Shown: one piece after another, positions 7,522-15,753 of the stretch
Layout of the letters: each line of letters opens with the position of its first letter
Numbering within the stretch: position 1 is the first letter of the stretch
Assembly: GCF_015500055.1 (NCBI RefSeq)
Contig: NZ_CP045495.1
Coordinates: 1 to 64,000, forward strand
Length of the DNA stretch: 64,000 nucleotides
Reading direction: 5' to 3'
Origin: Mesorhizobium sp. NBSH29
GTDB lineage: Bacteria; Pseudomonadota; Alphaproteobacteria; Rhizobiales; Rhizobiaceae
Notes under the pieces: generated by a model
What the model was told of the DNA's origin: nothing
The model's database searches: none
Seen by the model: the letters and a program-made list of their open reading frames with translations, nothing else
Program-made: the position numbers and the translations under genes

Positions 7522-7962
7522 ATGGATGATGTCGCGATCCTCGGCGGATTATTCGCCATCGCCTTCGTCGCAGCTACCATCCTGCCGGCGCAATCAGAGG
7601 CGACACTCGTCGGTCTGCTCGTCGCTGGAACGCATTCCGCAGACTTGTTGGTCGCAGTCGCCAGCCTCGGCAACGTGCTTGGAGCCGTCGTCAACTGGGC
7701 ATTGGGGCGGGGGATCGAACGGCTCCGAGGCCGGCGCTGGTTTCCAGTCAGTCCGTCCCTGCTCGACCGGGCAACCGGCTGGTATCGGCGCTGGGGGCGG
7801 TGGAGCCTGCTTTTGAGTTGGGCGCCGTTCGGCGGCGATGCACTCACGGTCGCCGCCGGAGTGTTGCGCGAGCCGTTGTGGAGCTTCGTCTTCCTCGTCA
7901 CCGTCGCAAAGACGGCCCGCTACGTCGTGCTCGCGGCCGCCACGCTGGGCGTCATCGCATGA
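7522..7962 (+). CDS. YqaA/DedA-superfamily membrane protein
   Basis: A 146-residue membrane protein that lines up along its length with E. coli YqaA: MDDVAILGGLFAIAF, LPAQSEATLVGLL, GNVLGAVVNWALGR, RWGRWSLLLSWAPFGGDALTVAAG. The start at 7522 is chosen because it matches the YqaA N terminus; an upstream ATG at 7474 in the same frame lies inside the MFS gene. DedA-superfamily proteins affect membrane lipid or proton balance; a role in metal efflux is not established. It overlaps the NicO-like gene (TGA inside ATGATG). Confidence 0.75.
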   Translation: MDDVAILGGLFAIAFVAATILPAQSEATLVGLLVAGTHSADLLVAVASLGNVLGAVVNWALGRGIERLRGRRWFPVSPSLLDRATGWYRRWGRWSLLLSWAPFGGDALTVAAGVLREPLWSFVFLVTVAKTARYVVLAAATLGVIA

Positions 7963-8684
7963 TGGGCCTGTTTCAGGAACTCGTCGCCATCCAGCGCGAG
8001 ATATACCTTGCCTTTGCTGATCGCATCGGAGAATTTGCGAAGACTGGGGACTGGACGCTTCTTGCAGCCTACCTGCCGATGGGAATCCTGTTCGGCGCGG
8101 TACATGCGCTGACGCCGGGGCACAGCAAAGCGGTACTCGCCGCCTACCTCACGGGATCGACCGCGTCGTTGCCTCGCGCACTATTGGTATCTCTGGTTCT
8201 GTCCATCACCCACGTGACGATTTCGGTTGTGATAGCGCTTCTCTCCTTGCCGCTTGTCTCGGTGGCGCTCGGCAGTGTCGGGCGCGCACCAGCGCTGGAG
8301 AACATTAGCCGCGGGCTTCTCGGACTGATCGGGCTGTGGATGGTCTGGCAGGCCTTTCGGGGTTCTGGATATCACGGCGCTCACGAGAGTTCGCTGGTTG
8401 GCTTAACCGCCGGGCTTATCCCTTGTCCGTTGACGTTGTTCGTCATGACGTTCGCTATCACGCGGGCCGTGCCCCACGCCGGAGTGGCGTTCGCTGCGAC
8501 GATGATGCTCGGCGTGGCGCTGACGCTGTCCGTCGTAGCGCTAGGGGCGGTTTTCCTAAGACAGCAAGTTGTCAGGCCGCTCGAAACGCGGCCCCAAGTC
8601 GTGGACGCCGTTACGAGGTCTATTCAGTTGCTGGCTGGGCTGGTCCTGGTGGTCGTCGCGTGGAACGAAATCGTACTTCAATAG
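7959..8684 (+). CDS. NicO/RcnA-family nickel/cobalt efflux permease
   Basis: A protein of about 241 residues with six or so membrane helices. It has the NicO-type motif VHALTPGHSKAVLAAYL near residue 47 and a second GLTAGLIPCPLTLFV segment, both typical of RcnA-like Ni(II)/Co(II) efflux permeases. It lacks the long His loop of E. coli RcnA. Start is at one of two adjacent ATGs (7959 or 7962), overlapping the previous stop. It is the last gene of the operon led by the CsoR/RcnR-type repressor. Confidence 0.85.
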   Translation: MMGLFQELVAIQREIYLAFADRIGEFAKTGDWTLLAAYLPMGILFGAVHALTPGHSKAVLAAYLTGSTASLPRALLVSLVLSITHVTISVVIALLSLPLVSVALGSVGRAPALENISRGLLGLIGLWMVWQAFRGSGYHGAHESSLVGLTAGLIPCPLTLFVMTFAITRAVPHAGVAFAATMMLGVALTLSVVALGAVFLRQQVVRPLETRPQVVDAVTRSIQLLAGLVLVVVAWNEIVLQ

Positions 8685-8757
8685 AGCAACCAACCCAAGT
8701 TCTCGAAAATGGAAACCAATCGAAGGCCCTCCGCTAGGGCTTGCAGGCAATTTGATA

Positions 8758-8774
8758 ATAGGGTACTCCCCTAT
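8758..8774 (+). promoter_or_regulatory. DmeR operator (G/C-tract dyad)
   Basis: ATAGGG-TACTC-CCCTAT, a perfect 6-bp inverted repeat, ends 3 nt before the dmeR start codon. The sequence class (A/T ends with G and C tracts) matches operators of RcnR/DmeR repressors, so autoregulation of dmeR-dmeF is expected. The site covers the probable ribosome-binding region as well. Confidence 0.65.
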
Positions 8775-8777
8775 CCC

Positions 8778-9056
8778 ATGTCACATACAACTAAACAAAA
8801 GGCCAGGCTCCTTGGGCGCATCCGTCGCCTCAAGGGTCAAATGGAGGCAGTTGAGAGGGCCCTTGAAGCCGAAGCTTCGTGCGGCGAGATTTTGAACCTT
8901 GCCGCTTCGGTGCGAGGCGCAGTGAACGGCCTGATGGTTGAACTCATCGAGGATCATATTCGCCAGCACGTCGTCGACCCTGACAAGGAAGCCGACAGCG
9001 ATCGCGCGCAGGGAGCCGCCGAACTTATAGACGTCGTAAGGACATACCTGAAATGA
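8778..9056 (+). CDS. dmeR: DmeR/RcnR Ni(II)/Co(II)-responsive repressor
   Basis: A 92-residue repressor beginning MSHTTKQKARLLGRIRRLKGQ and carrying H3, C35, H60 and H64, exactly the four nickel/cobalt ligands of E. coli RcnR. The core VRGAVNGLMVELIEDHIRQHV is also RcnR-like. The start at 8778 is fixed by that N terminus, since H3 is a ligand; the frame extends upstream without support. Its stop overlaps the start of dmeF (ATGA), the known dmeR-dmeF arrangement of rhizobia and agrobacteria. Confidence 0.92.
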   Translation: MSHTTKQKARLLGRIRRLKGQMEAVERALEAEASCGEILNLAASVRGAVNGLMVELIEDHIRQHVVDPDKEADSDRAQGAAELIDVVRTYLK

Positions 9057-10015
9057 CATATGACAGCGCGGTGCACCCGGCGCCGAGCGGCCACGACCAT
9101 ATCTTCCTTGGCGACAATCACGAGCGTAACGAACGCCGCACGTGGTTCGTGATCGTCTTGACGGCAACGATGATGGTGGCCGAAATCGCGGCCGGAACGG
9201 TGTTCGGCTCGATGGCCCTCGTAGCGGACGGGTGGCACATGTCCACTCACGCAGCCGCCATGCTCATCGCCGCCTTGGCCTACCTCTTCGCCCGAAAAAA
9301 TGCCCGGAATCCGCGGTTCACGTTCGGGACGGGAAAACTCGGTGATCTCGCGGCATTTGCAAGCGCGGTAATCCTCGCCTTGATCGCGCTGCTGATCGGG
9401 TGGGAAAGCTTCCTGCGCCTCGCCAGTCCCGTCCCCATCAGCTTCCCGCAAGCGATCTCCGTGGCCGTTATTGGTCTCGCCGTGAACCTTGTCTGCGCTT
9501 GGCTGTTGCGGGACGACCCTTCGCACCATGGTCACGGGCATCATCATGACCACGATCAACCCCACCACAACGATCGCCATCATGCCCACGGTCGCGACAA
9601 CAACCTGCGTGCGGCCTACCTCCATGTCCTTGCCGACGCGCTGACCTCCGTTCTCGCGATCGTCGCCCTGCTGGCCGCCGGCGTCTATGGCTGGCTGTGG
9701 CTTGATCCGGCCATGGGCATCGTCGGCGCGCTTGTCATCGCCAGATGGTCGTGGGGCCTCATCCACGCCGCCGGAGGCGTGTTGGTCGACTACGTTCCGG
9801 CGGACGAGGATTTACCGGAAGAAATCCGCTCGGCGATCGAAGTCGAGGGAGATATAATCATCGACCTGCATGTGTGGCAGCTTGGCCCCGGCCATCACGG
9901 GGCGATCGTTTCGGTTGTGAGCGACAATCCAAAAGCGCCTTCGCTCTATCGCGCAAAGCTCGCGCACATCCATGACCTTTCCCATGTGACGGTCGAGGTG
10001 GAAGCATCGGCTTAG
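9053..10015 (+). CDS. dmeF: DmeF-type cation diffusion facilitator, Ni/Co exporter
   Basis: A 320-residue CDF transporter with six membrane helices, the metal-site motifs ALVADGWHMSTHA and LHVLADALTSV, a His-rich loop between helices IV and V (HHGHGHHHDHDQPHHN) and a C-terminal cytoplasmic domain (DLHVWQLGPGHHGAIVSVVS). These features and coupling to dmeR identify it as DmeF, which exports Co(II) and Ni(II) in exchange for protons. The N-terminal GHDHIFLGDNH segment is also typical of DmeF. Confidence 0.93.
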   Translation: MTYDSAVHPAPSGHDHIFLGDNHERNERRTWFVIVLTATMMVAEIAAGTVFGSMALVADGWHMSTHAAAMLIAALAYLFARKNARNPRFTFGTGKLGDLAAFASAVILALIALLIGWESFLRLASPVPISFPQAISVAVIGLAVNLVCAWLLRDDPSHHGHGHHHDHDQPHHNDRHHAHGRDNNLRAAYLHVLADALTSVLAIVALLAAGVYGWLWLDPAMGIVGALVIARWSWGLIHAAGGVLVDYVPADEDLPEEIRSAIEVEGDIIIDLHVWQLGPGHHGAIVSVVSDNPKAPSLYRAKLAHIHDLSHVTVEVEASA

Positions 10016-10020
10016 TAGCG

Positions 10021-10038
10021 AGGCCGGATGCCCGGCCT
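10021..10038 (+). terminator. Hairpin after dmeF
   Basis: AGGCCGG (10021-10027) and CCGGCCT (10032-10038) form a 7-bp GC stem with a 4-nt loop, 5 nt past the dmeF stop and before the cueR promoter. No U tract follows, so termination is not certain. Confidence 0.4.
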
Positions 10039-10070
10039 GCATTCCTGCTCCGATCCAATGAAAATAGTTC

Positions 10071-10101
10071 TTGAGCTTCCAGCCACTGGAAGGATTATCT
10101 C
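10071..10101 (+). promoter_or_regulatory. CueR-type promoter of the cueR-MCO-pdx operon
   Basis: TTGAGC (-35, 10071-10076) and a -10 region TTATCT/TATCTC (10095-10101) are set 18-19 bp apart. The long spacer holds the dyad CTTCCAG-CCA-CTGGAAG (10076-10092). This is the typical MerR-family copper promoter, which activator-bound CueR opens by untwisting the overlong spacer. It lies 27 nt before the cueR ATG and is the only strong promoter seen before the five overlapping genes. Confidence 0.85.
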
Positions 10102-10127
10102 TCTCATTAAGCGACTAGGAGACATCG

Positions 10128-10526
10128 ATGAACATTGGAAACGCATCGGAGAAATCCGGCCTGCCCGCCAAGACCATCCGCTACTACGAGGAGATCGGCC
10201 TGCTAAAGGCGGACCGCGCGGGAAACGGATACCGCGATTATTCGATGTCGGACGTGCACAGGCTGCGCTTCCTCCAGCGGTCACGCAGCCTTGGCTTTTC
10301 GGTCGAGGAATGTCGCCAGCTCCTGTCGCTCTACGGCGACAAGGAAAGGGAAAGCGCGGACGTAAAAGCCATCGCACAAACGAAGCTAGCCGAGATTGAC
10401 CGCAAGATCGCCGAGCTCGCGAGCCTGCGCGATCTGCTCAGCCACCTCGTCCACAACTGCAACGGCGACGAGCGGCCGGATTGCCCGATCATCGATGGCC
10501 TTGCGGGAAGTGGCACGGTTCAGTGA
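10128..10526 (+). CDS. cueR: CueR/HmrR Cu(I)-responsive MerR-family activator
   Basis: A 132-residue protein with the MerR winged-helix N terminus (MNIGNASEKSGLPAKTIRYYEEIGLL), the dimer helix, and the metal loop CNGDERPDC with C111 and C119, matching the two Cu(I) cysteines of CueR. The tail after the second Cys is short. It is preceded by its own target promoter, so the operon should be induced by copper or silver. Its stop overlaps the GTG start of the next gene (GTGA), making the regulator the first cistron of the unit it controls. Confidence 0.94.
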   Translation: MNIGNASEKSGLPAKTIRYYEEIGLLKADRAGNGYRDYSMSDVHRLRFLQRSRSLGFSVEECRQLLSLYGDKERESADVKAIAQTKLAEIDRKIAELASLRDLLSHLVHNCNGDERPDCPIIDGLAGSGTVQ

Positions 10527-11080
10527 GGCGCTTGATCGCGCTCGCCGCAATCCTGTCGCTCTCGAGCGCCGATGGCTTGGCGGCCGTCCACATCCCCGCC
10601 AACGGGATCGTGGCTGCTCGCCAGGCTGCGATGAAGGAAATGGCACGGGCGGCGAAGACGATCGCGGGTATGTTCCAAGGCAAGCTGTCCTATGACGCGG
10701 CCGCTTTCAAGGACGCCGCCGAAACCATCAGGCGTCACTCCGGTGAAGTTTTGGTCAAGGAGTTTCTGCCTGGCTCATTTGGAGGCCTTTCCGACGCGAC
10801 GGCTGAGATTGACAGATCCCGCGCCGAATTCGCCGCGCTCGCCGGTCATCTCGAAACGTTCGCTTCCGCCCTATCCTCTGCGGCAGACGCCGCTCCAGAC
10901 GGCATAACCAAAAGCATGAGGATGGGGCAGGGGATGATAACGGGCGGCAGTCTCCTTGGAAAAGCGCGGGCGGGCAAGGCTGAGGCAGATCCTTCCAGGA
11001 TGCCGGCCGAACACGTCTTTCACCTGATGCTGCAGGACTGCGCAAGCTGCCACGCCAAGTTCCGGGAAAAGGCGCAATGA
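10523..11080 (+). CDS. Cytochrome c'-like periplasmic haem protein
   Basis: A 185-residue protein with a signal peptide (RRLIALAAILSLSSADGLAA), a four-helix-bundle body and a C-terminal haem motif CASCH (C173, C176, H177), the layout of class II cytochromes c (cytochrome c'). The GTG at 10523 is chosen as start because it gives the signal peptide at once and overlaps the cueR stop. Usual roles are NO binding or electron transfer; here it may pass electrons to or from the multicopper oxidase whose start it overlaps, which is an inference. Confidence 0.83.
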   Translation: MRRLIALAAILSLSSADGLAAVHIPANGIVAARQAAMKEMARAAKTIAGMFQGKLSYDAAAFKDAAETIRRHSGEVLVKEFLPGSFGGLSDATAEIDRSRAEFAALAGHLETFASALSSAADAAPDGITKSMRMGQGMITGGSLLGKARAGKAEADPSRMPAEHVFHLMLQDCASCHAKFREKAQ

Positions 11081-13041
11081 CGATGTTCGTACAGCCGATC
11101 GACTATTTTCTCGCAGCGTGGTTCGTTCTCGCGGGCCTGAGCACCGCCTATGTCGCCTGGGACCAGTTCCGCGGCAATCCCGAACCTGCCGTGATGAAGT
11201 GGGGTTTCATCCTGATCACCGTCTATCTGGGGCCGATCGGTCTTCTTCTCTATGTCCTGGCAGACAAGGAGCCACGTCCGGGCACGCATGAGGAGTTCAT
11301 CACGCCGCTGTGGAAACAGGGCATCGGCAGCACCATCCACTGCGTCGCCGGCGACGCGACCGGCATTATTATCGCTGCTGCCGTCACAGCGATGCTCGGA
11401 CTGCCAATGTGGGTTGATATCATCATCGAGTACATCGCCGGCTTCGCGCTCGGCCTATTCATTTTCCAGGCGCTGTTCATGAAAAATATGATGGGTGGCA
11501 CCTACTGGGAGAACGTCCGCAATTCCTTCATGCCCGAATTCATCAGCATGAACGCCATGATGGCCGGCATGGCGCCGGTTATGGCGATCCTGATGATGGG
11601 TCGCGACATGCGGGCGATGTGGCCGGGCGAGCTGCTATTCTGGGGCGTGATGGCGCTCGGTATCGGCGTCGGGTTCCTGACCGCCTATCCGTTCAATGTC
11701 TGGCTCGTTTCCAAGGGATTGAAGCACGGCTTGATGACCGAGCGCGGCGAGCAGCCAAAGCACGCTGAAGCGAAGGGGGCGCACGCCGGCCATCGCGACG
11801 CAACCCGCGAAGGCAAACCTGCCAGCCAGCATGCCGGACACGCGGCTGCCACCCATGACAACCAGCATTCAGGTTCGAGCGAGCACGGCCGGAACGGTGA
11901 CCACGGCCAGCACGGGAATGCGCTGCCACCGGCCTTCGCGCCAACCCGCACGCAGATCGGAGCCGTGGCGTCGTTTGCGACCATTCTGCTTGTGGGCGGC
12001 TTTGCCTACCCCTTTATGAAGGTCAACATGTATCTCAGCGCCCACGATGTCGGCGGCGCGATCATGGCGCCCGGTATGATCATGGATTTCGATACACCCG
12101 GCGACGCGATGCGCGACATGGCTGCGGTCGATCCCCGGCTGACGACCTTCGAGGCCGCGCCCGACGCGCGCGGCGGGCAAGTGCTGGAGCCGCGTATCGA
12201 AGACGGCGTGAAGGTCTTCGACCTTGAGGCGTCGGTCATCCGATGGTCCATCCTGCCCGGCGAGACCGTCGAGGCCTATGCCTACAACGGCCAGGTGCCC
12301 GGCCCGACGCTTCGTGTGACCGAGGGTGATCGGGTCCGCATCAACGTCACCAACCGATTGCCGGAAACTACGACGGTTCATTGGCACGGTCTCATCCTGC
12401 CCAACGAGATGGACGGCCCGGCAGAAATCACGCAGGACCCCATCCAGCCGGGCGGAACCTATTCCTACGAATACACCGTCGGGCAGCACGGAACCTATTT
12501 CTATCACACGCATGACCATGTCGACCGCCAGCAATCGCTCGGCCTCTACGGCGCACTGATCATCGACCCGAACAATCCTGCGGACGAGATTCCGGCCGAT
12601 CTGGAATACACGGTTCAGCTCCAGGAATGGCTAAAGCGCGAGTGGCTGACCTATCCGTCGATGCCGATGGAGGGCGGCTTTCCGAACTTCTTCACCATCA
12701 ACGGCAAATCCTATCCGGAAACAGAGACGATTCGGATGAAGATTGGCCAGACGCTAAAAGTTCGCTTCGTCGGCTCGCACACGACTGCGATCCATCCGAT
12801 GCACATCCATGGCGGACCGTTCCAGGTCGCGGCGGTCGATGGCATGACGCTGGCCGAAAGCGCGCGATATCTGGCCGACACGGTCAATGTCGCCCCCGGA
12901 CAGCGCTTCGATGTTCTCTGGCGCGCGCAGCGGCCGGGCAAGTGGCTGGTCCATTGCCATATCCCGCACCACACGACCAATAATAACGTCGAGACGGAAG
13001 GCGGTGGCGGCCTGATGCTGGTGATCGAGGTCGAGCCATGA
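11077..13041 (+). CDS. DUF4396 membrane domain fused to two-domain multicopper oxidase
   Basis: A 654-residue fusion. Residues 1-220 form a DUF4396-type membrane domain of several helices (IGSTIHCVAGDATGIIIAAA, FQALFMKNMMGG). A His/Gly-rich linker (about 225-290) and another helix (about 300-320) follow. Residues 385-654 form a multicopper oxidase with all four copper motifs: HWHG at 435, HTHDH at 477, HPMHIHG at 573 and HCHIPHH at 626. The 190-residue gap from first to last motif shows a compact two-domain oxidase. It should sit in the inner membrane with the oxidase outside, turning Cu(I) into Cu(II). It overlaps both neighbours by 4 nt. Confidence 0.87.
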   Translation: MTMFVQPIDYFLAAWFVLAGLSTAYVAWDQFRGNPEPAVMKWGFILITVYLGPIGLLLYVLADKEPRPGTHEEFITPLWKQGIGSTIHCVAGDATGIIIAAAVTAMLGLPMWVDIIIEYIAGFALGLFIFQALFMKNMMGGTYWENVRNSFMPEFISMNAMMAGMAPVMAILMMGRDMRAMWPGELLFWGVMALGIGVGFLTAYPFNVWLVSKGLKHGLMTERGEQPKHAEAKGAHAGHRDATREGKPASQHAGHAAATHDNQHSGSSEHGRNGDHGQHGNALPPAFAPTRTQIGAVASFATILLVGGFAYPFMKVNMYLSAHDVGGAIMAPGMIMDFDTPGDAMRDMAAVDPRLTTFEAAPDARGGQVLEPRIEDGVKVFDLEASVIRWSILPGETVEAYAYNGQVPGPTLRVTEGDRVRINVTNRLPETTTVHWHGLILPNEMDGPAEITQDPIQPGGTYSYEYTVGQHGTYFYHTHDHVDRQQSLGLYGALIIDPNNPADEIPADLEYTVQLQEWLKREWLTYPSMPMEGGFPNFFTINGKSYPETETIRMKIGQTLKVRFVGSHTTAIHPMHIHGGPFQVAAVDGMTLAESARYLADTVNVAPGQRFDVLWRAQRPGKWLVHCHIPHHTTNNNVETEGGGGLMLVIEVEP

Positions 13042-14049
13042 GCGCTGCCCTCGCTTTAACTATGGGGGAGCCTGGGGGCGTCGGTGCGGAAATCACCATC
13101 AAGGCCTGGCAGACTCTTCATGCAAGGGGGCCGGATGCAAGCGGGCCGGCTTTCTTCTACTGCGGCAGCGCGGCGCTCGTCGAGGCGGTCGCGCACTCCC
13201 TGGGGCTTGATATCCCGGTGATTAAGATTTCAGAGCCGGCCCAAGCGCGGGCCGCTTTTGATCGTGGCCTGCCAGTTATAGATTTTCCGCTAGAGGACGA
13301 GGTCACGCCGGGGGCGGCATCGCCCAGCCATGCCGGTGCCGTCGTCAACGTGATCGAGACGGCAGTGCGTTTTGCCATGGCGGGGCAGGCCGCCGGCATC
13401 GTTACCAATCCCATCCAGAAGCATAGCCTGCATCAGGCCGGATTTCCTCACCCCGGACATACCGAGTTTCTTCAGGCTTTATCCGGCCCAGGGTCGCGCG
13501 CCGTCATGATGCTTGCCGGGGGCGGGCTGCGCGTTGTGCCGGTAACAATTCACGAAGCGCTACGCCGCGCGATTGACAGGCTTACACCCGCCCTCATTAT
13601 CGAGACCGGGCTTACCGCTGCGCGCGGGCTGCAGCGCGACTTTGGCATTGCCACGCCGCGCATGGCCGTCGCCGGCCTAAATCCGCATGCCGGAGAAAAC
13701 GGCGATATGGGCGATGAAGAACAAACGATCGTGACGCCGGCGATCGCCGGCCTGCGGGCGCAAGGTGTTGACGCCTTCGGGCCGCTGTCGCCGGACACGA
13801 TGTTCACGGGCCCGCGGCAGCTATGACGTGGCGCTTTGTCTCTACCACGACCAGGCGCTGATCCCACTCAAGACGCTGGCGGTGGACGAAGGTGTCAACG
13901 TTACCCTCGGACTGCCGTTCGTCAGGACGTCGCCTGATCACGGAACGGCTCTTGATATTGCTGGCAAAGGAATAGCCGATCCGGGAAGCCTGATTGCCGC
14001 ACTCAAGCTTGCCTCCGCCATTGCCGTCCACCGGAAGACAAAGCCATGA
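13038..14049 (+). pseudogene. pdxA: 4-hydroxythreonine-4-phosphate dehydrogenase, frameshifted
   Basis: PdxA acts in the DXP-dependent route to pyridoxal phosphate. The first 262 codons are clearly PdxA (MGEPGGVGAEITIKAW, GFPHPGHTEFLQAL, VAGLNPHAGENG). At GGG (13808-13810) the frame breaks; removing one G restores [20 protein letters not shown], and the +1 frame then runs through the rest of PdxA ([20 protein letters not shown]) to 14049. The lost frame falls before the last third, including a metal-ligand His in CLYHDQ. It could be a real mutation or a sequencing error in a G run. It overlaps the oxidase stop by ATGA, and its true end overlaps pdxJ by ATGA. Confidence 0.9.
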
Positions 14050-14786
14050 AAAGCGTCCGCCTTGGTTTCAACATCGATCATGTCGCCACCATTCGAAATG
14101 CGCGGGGCGGCCTGCACCCTGATCCGCTACGCGCAGCTGAAATTGCTCTCAAGGCCGGTGCCGACGGCATCACTCTGCATCTTAGGGAAGATCGCCGGCA
14201 CATTCGGGACGATGACCTGGCGCGCCTGCGCGCGTCTATCAACGCGCCGATCAATCTCGAAATGGCCGTGACGGATGAGATGCTGGGTATCGCGATAGCC
14301 ACCCGGCCCCACGCCGTGTGCCTCGTGCCCGAAAAGCGGCAGGAAGTGACCACAGAGGGAGGGCTTGACGCGGCGGGCATGATCGAAACGCTGGCGCCAT
14401 TTGTGGCGCGGCTGAAGGAGGCCGAGATAAGGGTGTCGCTGTTCATTGACCCCGACATCGCCCAGGTGGAAGCCGCCGCGCGCATCGGCGCGCCGGTCGT
14501 GGAGTTGCATACCGGCACCTACGCCGAAAACGACGGGCATGAAGCCGAACTCGCCCGACTGGCATCCGCCGCAAGCCGCGCTGCCGCTCTGGGCATCGAA
14601 TGTCACGCGGGACACGGCCTGACATTTGGCAACGTGGCGCCAGTCGCCGCCCTGCCACCGATCGCCGAGCTCAATATCGGCCACTTTCTCGTAGGAGAGG
14701 CAGTATTCTTGGGTCTACCCGCCGTGATCGCGGAGATGAAGGCGCGTATTGTGGCCGCGCGTCACGAAACGGGGGTCTCGCAATAG
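14046..14786 (+). CDS. pdxJ: Pyridoxine 5'-phosphate synthase
   Basis: A 246-residue intact PdxJ, a TIM-barrel enzyme that joins 3-amino-1-hydroxyacetone 1-phosphate and deoxyxylulose 5-phosphate to make pyridoxine phosphate. Family motifs are present: [56 protein letters not shown] and [13 protein letters not shown]. It is the last cistron of the cueR operon, coupled to pdxA by ATGA. A second, chromosomal pdxJ is likely but cannot be seen here. Its last 25 nt overlap the end of a converging gene. Confidence 0.93.
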   Translation: MKSVRLGFNIDHVATIRNARGGLHPDPLRAAEIALKAGADGITLHLREDRRHIRDDDLARLRASINAPINLEMAVTDEMLGIAIATRPHAVCLVPEKRQEVTTEGGLDAAGMIETLAPFVARLKEAEIRVSLFIDPDIAQVEAAARIGAPVVELHTGTYAENDGHEAELARLASAASRAAALGIECHAGHGLTFGNVAPVAALPPIAELNIGHFLVGEAVFLGLPAVIAEMKARIVAARHETGVSQ

Positions 14787-15115
14787 GCTTTCCAGAGGTC
14801 CTGCTTCCAGTCGGATGGTGACGGAGCATGCACCTGAAATCGATAGTCTCCGAACCCTACATAGGCAGGCTCCGCACAGCGAATCCGTGCATGGTGACTG
14901 CTCCTGTCATAGAAGGTCATCGCGCCGGTTGCGTCGATTTTAGCGAGGCCGATCGAGACGTCGAAATCGTAGCCGCCTTCCTCGGGCACCCGGTCACCGA
15001 TCACGCTCATCTGGATGGAGGTCTGGTCAGGAAAATGCGCAGTGTAGAACACACGGGGTTCGGATTGGGCCGTGCCCACCAACATCACGCCTGCGACTAC
15101 CACGACGGCACGCAT
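14762..15115 (-). CDS. Small secreted protein of unknown function
   Basis: A 117-residue protein with a short signal peptide ([20 protein letters not shown]) and a beta-rich body ([41 protein letters not shown]) ending in a Cys-containing tail. No family is recognised. The start at 15115 is set by GGGAGGAG 5 nt upstream; the open frame extends to 15190 without such a signal. It points away from the second copper cluster and its 3' end overlaps pdxJ by 25 nt in opposite orientation, so the two transcripts are antisense to each other there. Confidence 0.68.
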   Translation of the reverse strand: MRAVVVVAGVMLVGTAQSEPRVFYTAHFPDQTSIQMSVIGDRVPEEGGYDFDVSIGLAKIDATGAMTFYDRSSHHARIRCAEPAYVGFGDYRFQVHAPSPSDWKQDLWKAYCETPVS

Positions 15116-15257
15116 AATCTCCTCCCAGGAGAACCTACACACAGTAGCATCATTGCTGCCACTTTGCGAACACGTAGTGACTTTACGCATGCGGCGGAGC
15201 GTTCACGTTTGCGTTCGTTTGCTTGACATCTGCAGCGAACAAGTGTGGGAACAACTT

Positions 15258-15668
15258 ATGGTCAGCGGTTCGTCCAGATTCGGCACGGTGCTGCGCGCGT
15301 TCATCGCGGGCATGTTCCTGCTGCTGGCCTCATTGCAGCCGGGCCTTGCCGCGGCAGTATCGACAGACGGCACCAATCGCACCGTCACCGCTGCTGCCGG
15401 CCATCAGCATGATGGCGCCGGAATCCACGATGAAGAGGCCGCTCGGCATGTTGCCGGCGACCAGCATGACCGCAAAAGCAGCGACCATCATCAGCCGGAC
15501 TCCATGGACCTCTGCTGCGAGATGCATTGCCTGATGAGCCAGGCGATGCCTGCCTCATCGCCCTTGATCCATGGTCCGGCTGCCAGCCGATTCCCTGCGG
15601 ACTTCGGCCACGCCCTGCCTGCCGGGCAGATTTCATCCGTCATCAAACCGCCCCGAACCATCAGCTGA
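15258..15668 (+). CDS. Small secreted protein with CCxxHC motif and His/Asp-rich linker
   Basis: A 136-residue protein with a signal peptide (VLRAFIAGMFLLLASLQPGLAAA), a His-rich linker (GHQHDGAGIHDEE, AGDQHDRKSSDHHQ) and the motif MDLCCEMHCLMSQ, then a Pro-rich tail ending SSVIKPPRTIS. It shares plan, motif and tail with the protein at 2508-2900, and both stand at the 5' side of copper genes. No named family is recognised; a periplasmic copper-binding role is inferred. It lies about 140 nt from the divergent gene at 15115, with a TTGACA box at 15224-15229 as a possible -35. Confidence 0.65.
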   Translation: MVSGSSRFGTVLRAFIAGMFLLLASLQPGLAAAVSTDGTNRTVTAAAGHQHDGAGIHDEEAARHVAGDQHDRKSSDHHQPDSMDLCCEMHCLMSQAMPASSPLIHGPAASRFPADFGHALPAGQISSVIKPPRTIS

Positions 15669-15672
15669 CGAG

Positions 15673-15688
15673 TCCGCCGACAGGCGGA
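15673..15688 (+). terminator. Short hairpin after the CCxxHC gene
   Basis: TCCGCC-GACA-GGCGGA, a 6-bp stem 4 nt past the stop. No U tract; it may only reduce read-through to the lipoprotein and TolC genes. Confidence 0.35.
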
Positions 15689-15753
15689 GTGTGCCCGGCA
15701 TCCGGTCTTTAGGCCGTTGCCGCTGACTTTCGTTCCAGCTTTCAGGTTCCCTT

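Noticed and set aside
8726-8740. GCCCT-CCGCT-AGGGC hairpin after the NicO-like gene
   Set aside because: Stem of only 5 bp and no U tract; not enough to call a terminator.
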